Below are positions 62,545 through 64,000 of a DNA stretch of 64,000 bases, piece by piece. Origin of the DNA: an uncultured Saprospiraceae bacterium (GTDB lineage: Bacteria > Bacteroidota > Bacteroidia > Chitinophagales > Saprospiraceae). Where the stretch lies: positions 1 to 64,000 of the forward strand of contig CALLWB010000103.1 of NCBI GenBank assembly GCA_938016265.1. Reading direction: 5' to 3'. Positions within the stretch are counted from its first letter, which is position 1. Each line of letters opens with the position of its first letter. Under the pieces are notes generated by a model. That model was not told the origin of the DNA and did no database searches. It saw only the letters and a program-made list of their open reading frames with translations. A program made the translations under genes and the position numbers.

Positions 62545-64000
62545 ATGTCAACAAACCAAATGGTCTCTCCAATTGCTACTTTTTACAAATGGGAAAAATC
62601 CCAGCCCAACAAACAGTTCTTCAATCAACCTTTTAACGGCCAGGATTTAACGTGGACCTACAAAGAAGCTGCCCACGAAATCCGATGTATTGCAGCCGCA
62701 TTAAAAGCAAAAAACCTACCCCCTCATTCTAAAATTGGACTGGTTTCAAAAAACTGTTCCTATTGGATGATGTGCGATTTAGCAATAATGATGGCAGGCC
62801 ATGTTTCCGTGCCAATCTATCCGAATGTAAAGGATTTAAATTTAAATTATGTACTCCAGCACAGTGAAGCAAAAATGCTGTTTGTTGGTAAGTTGGATAA
62901 CTGGCCAGGCATGGCGGACGGTGTGCCAGATCATGTGGAATGCATTTCTTTTCCTAAATACGGCCCCAAAAAGTTTACTCAATGGGAAGACTTAGTGAAA
63001 AATACGGAACCACTATCAGGAGAGCCTGATGTCAATCTGGACGATATCATGACCATTATCTATACTTCCGGTACAACAGGCAGACCGAAGGGAGTGGTAC
63101 ATACATTCCGTTCATTGGTTTTTGCAGTTTCCAATGCATTATCCGTAGTCGATCTTGGTGGAACGAATGCAAGAGTTTTTTCCTACTTACCTCTATCTCA
63201 CATCGCGGAAAGAATGCTCGTGGAAATGGGAGGGATTTACAACGGAGGAACCGTCTTTTTCGCAGAATCTCTGGATACGTTTGCTAAAAATCTTGCAGCA
63301 GCAAAACCAACTGTATTCCTTGGAGTTCCAAGGATTTGGACCAAATTTCAGATGGGAATATTAGCTAAGCTGCCACAGAAAAAAATGAATATGCTGCTTA
63401 AGATTCCAATCGTTTCTGGGCTTATAAAAAAGAAGATAAAAACTGGCCTCGGGCTACAAGATGCGAAACATTACTTAACTGGCGCAGCACCAACTCCTCC
63501 ATCTCTTATTCATTGGTATAACAAGCTGGATATTCCTTTACAGGAAGTATACGGGATGACTGAAAATAGTGCCTACTCTCATTACAACAGAAAAGAAAAC
63601 GTGCGTGTCGGATCTGCCGGACAACCCTTCCCGAAAGTAGATGTAATAATAGATGATCAAGGCGAAATTCTAATAAAAAGTGAGGCCAATATGAAAGGCT
63701 ATTTCAAAGAACCAGAACTAACAAAAGCGGCGTTCCGAGACGGCTACCTCTGCACTGGAGATGCTGGCCATGTAGACAAAGACGGATTCCTTTTTATTAC
63801 AGGAAGAGTAAAAGCAATTTTCAAAACAGCAAAAGCCAAATATGTGGCCCCCGAGCCCATCGAAAGCATGCTATCTGCCAATACCAACATCGAGCAGGTA
63901 TGTGTTTCTGGTAGCAATTTGCCACAACCAATCGCCTTAGCTGTGCTCTCAGAAACCGCTCAAAAAGAACCGATTGCAGAAATCATAGCCAGCATCAAAG
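62545..64000 (+). CDS. AMP-binding (long-chain acyl-CoA synthetase-like) protein, 3' end outside window
   Basis: Start at 62545, frame open to the window end (485 codons), so the C-terminal domain is cut off. It belongs to the ANL adenylating superfamily: YTSGTTGRPKGVVH is the P-loop (about residues 173-186), YLPLSHIAER the A4-A5 region, YGMTENSAYSH the A5 motif, and FLFITGRVKAIFKTAKAKYV the A8 hinge. Closest in pattern to long-chain fatty acid-CoA ligases (FadD group). It turns fatty acids to acyl-CoA with ATP. It lies downstream of marR with a MarR-like operator between. Confidence 0.93.
   Translation, partial: MSTNQMVSPIATFYKWEKSQPNKQFFNQPFNGQDLTWTYKEAAHEIRCIAAALKAKNLPPHSKIGLVSKNCSYWMMCDLAIMMAGHVSVPIYPNVKDLNLNYVLQHSEAKMLFVGKLDNWPGMADGVPDHVECISFPKYGPKKFTQWEDLVKNTEPLSGEPDVNLDDIMTIIYTSGTTGRPKGVVHTFRSLVFAVSNALSVVDLGGTNARVFSYLPLSHIAERMLVEMGGIYNGGTVFFAESLDTFAKNLAAAKPTVFLGVPRIWTKFQMGILAKLPQKKMNMLLKIPIVSGLIKKKIKTGLGLQDAKHYLTGAAPTPPSLIHWYNKLDIPLQEVYGMTENSAYSHYNRKENVRVGSAGQPFPKVDVIIDDQGEILIKSEANMKGYFKEPELTKAAFRDGYLCTGDAGHVDKDGFLFITGRVKAIFKTAKAKYVAPEPIESMLSANTNIEQVCVSGSNLPQPIALAVLSETAQKEPIAEIIASIK

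Noticed and set aside
1-64000. rRNA, tRNA, CRISPR arrays or complete insertion sequences
   Set aside because: I found no TPsiC-like arms, rRNA signature, regularly spaced repeats or transposase gene with inverted ends.

Overview
The window looks like chromosomal DNA of a Bacteroidota bacterium, most likely of the Saprospiria (Lewinella/Haliscomenobacter-like) branch. The evidence is five secreted proteins with C-terminal type IX secretion (T9SS type A) sorting domains, SprB-type repeats, many small lipoproteins, start codons without clear Shine-Dalgarno sequences, and repeated upstream matches to the Bacteroidota -7 promoter element TAnnTTTG. The placement below phylum is inference. I see no rRNA, tRNA, CRISPR array, prophage or intact insertion sequence; this is mostly ordinary chromosome with lineage-specific secreted proteins.

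Layout. 0-9 kb: an M1 aminopeptidase (5' truncated by the window edge) translationally coupled to a one-domain asparaginase-like protein; an LRR-BRCT-LRR protein; a minus-strand operon of penicillin-acylase-family hydrolase, small membrane protein and DEDDh exonuclease; and ornithine aminotransferase. 9-15 kb: two large paralogous T9SS cargo proteins, each with dockerin-like calcium motifs and a cohesin-like domain, separated by a small VOC protein. 15-24 kb: a beta-propeller lipoprotein, a GMC (long-chain alcohol oxidase-like) oxidoreductase, a Cys-rich secreted protein, an ArsR regulator with a DUF6428 protein and two matching operators, a hotdog thioesterase, an SDR, a candidate structured RNA, and Tex. 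24-36 kb: a lipoprotein-SCO1-cytochrome c-YceI operon, a VWA protein, nitroreductase, S4 protein, PepD dipeptidase, a second penicillin-acylase-family protein, and the GTPase TypA. This stretch, and one site near 1.9 kb, carries a family of AT-rich imperfect palindromes between genes.

36-47 kb: an acyltransferase-like membrane protein, small proteins, a sugar-dehydrogenase-like lipoprotein with MltG, HolA, and a 1663-residue adhesin-like T9SS cargo with a beta-helix and five SprB repeats, then an HSDR_N-domain protein. 47-56.5 kb: two M43-type T9SS metalloproteases, malate dehydrogenase, a peroxiredoxin-like protein with an orphan VWA protein, an FKBP isomerase and an SH3b amidase. 56.5-64 kb: a DUF6495 protein, a tail-fibre-like secreted protein, a HELGH lipoprotein, an unexplained 700-base gap with hairpins, gamma-glutamyltransferase, and a MarR regulator whose gene is flanked by two near-identical 16-bp palindromes, followed by an acyl-CoA synthetase cut by the window end.

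Functionally the window combines extracellular polymer and peptide degradation (proteases, acylases, amidase, aminopeptidase, dipeptidase, gamma-glutamyltransferase) with housekeeping genes. No clear new defence or biosynthetic system was found. The best leads are the candidate RNA near 21.5 kb, the paired operators around arsR and marR, the dockerin/cohesin-bearing cargo pair, and the palindrome family.
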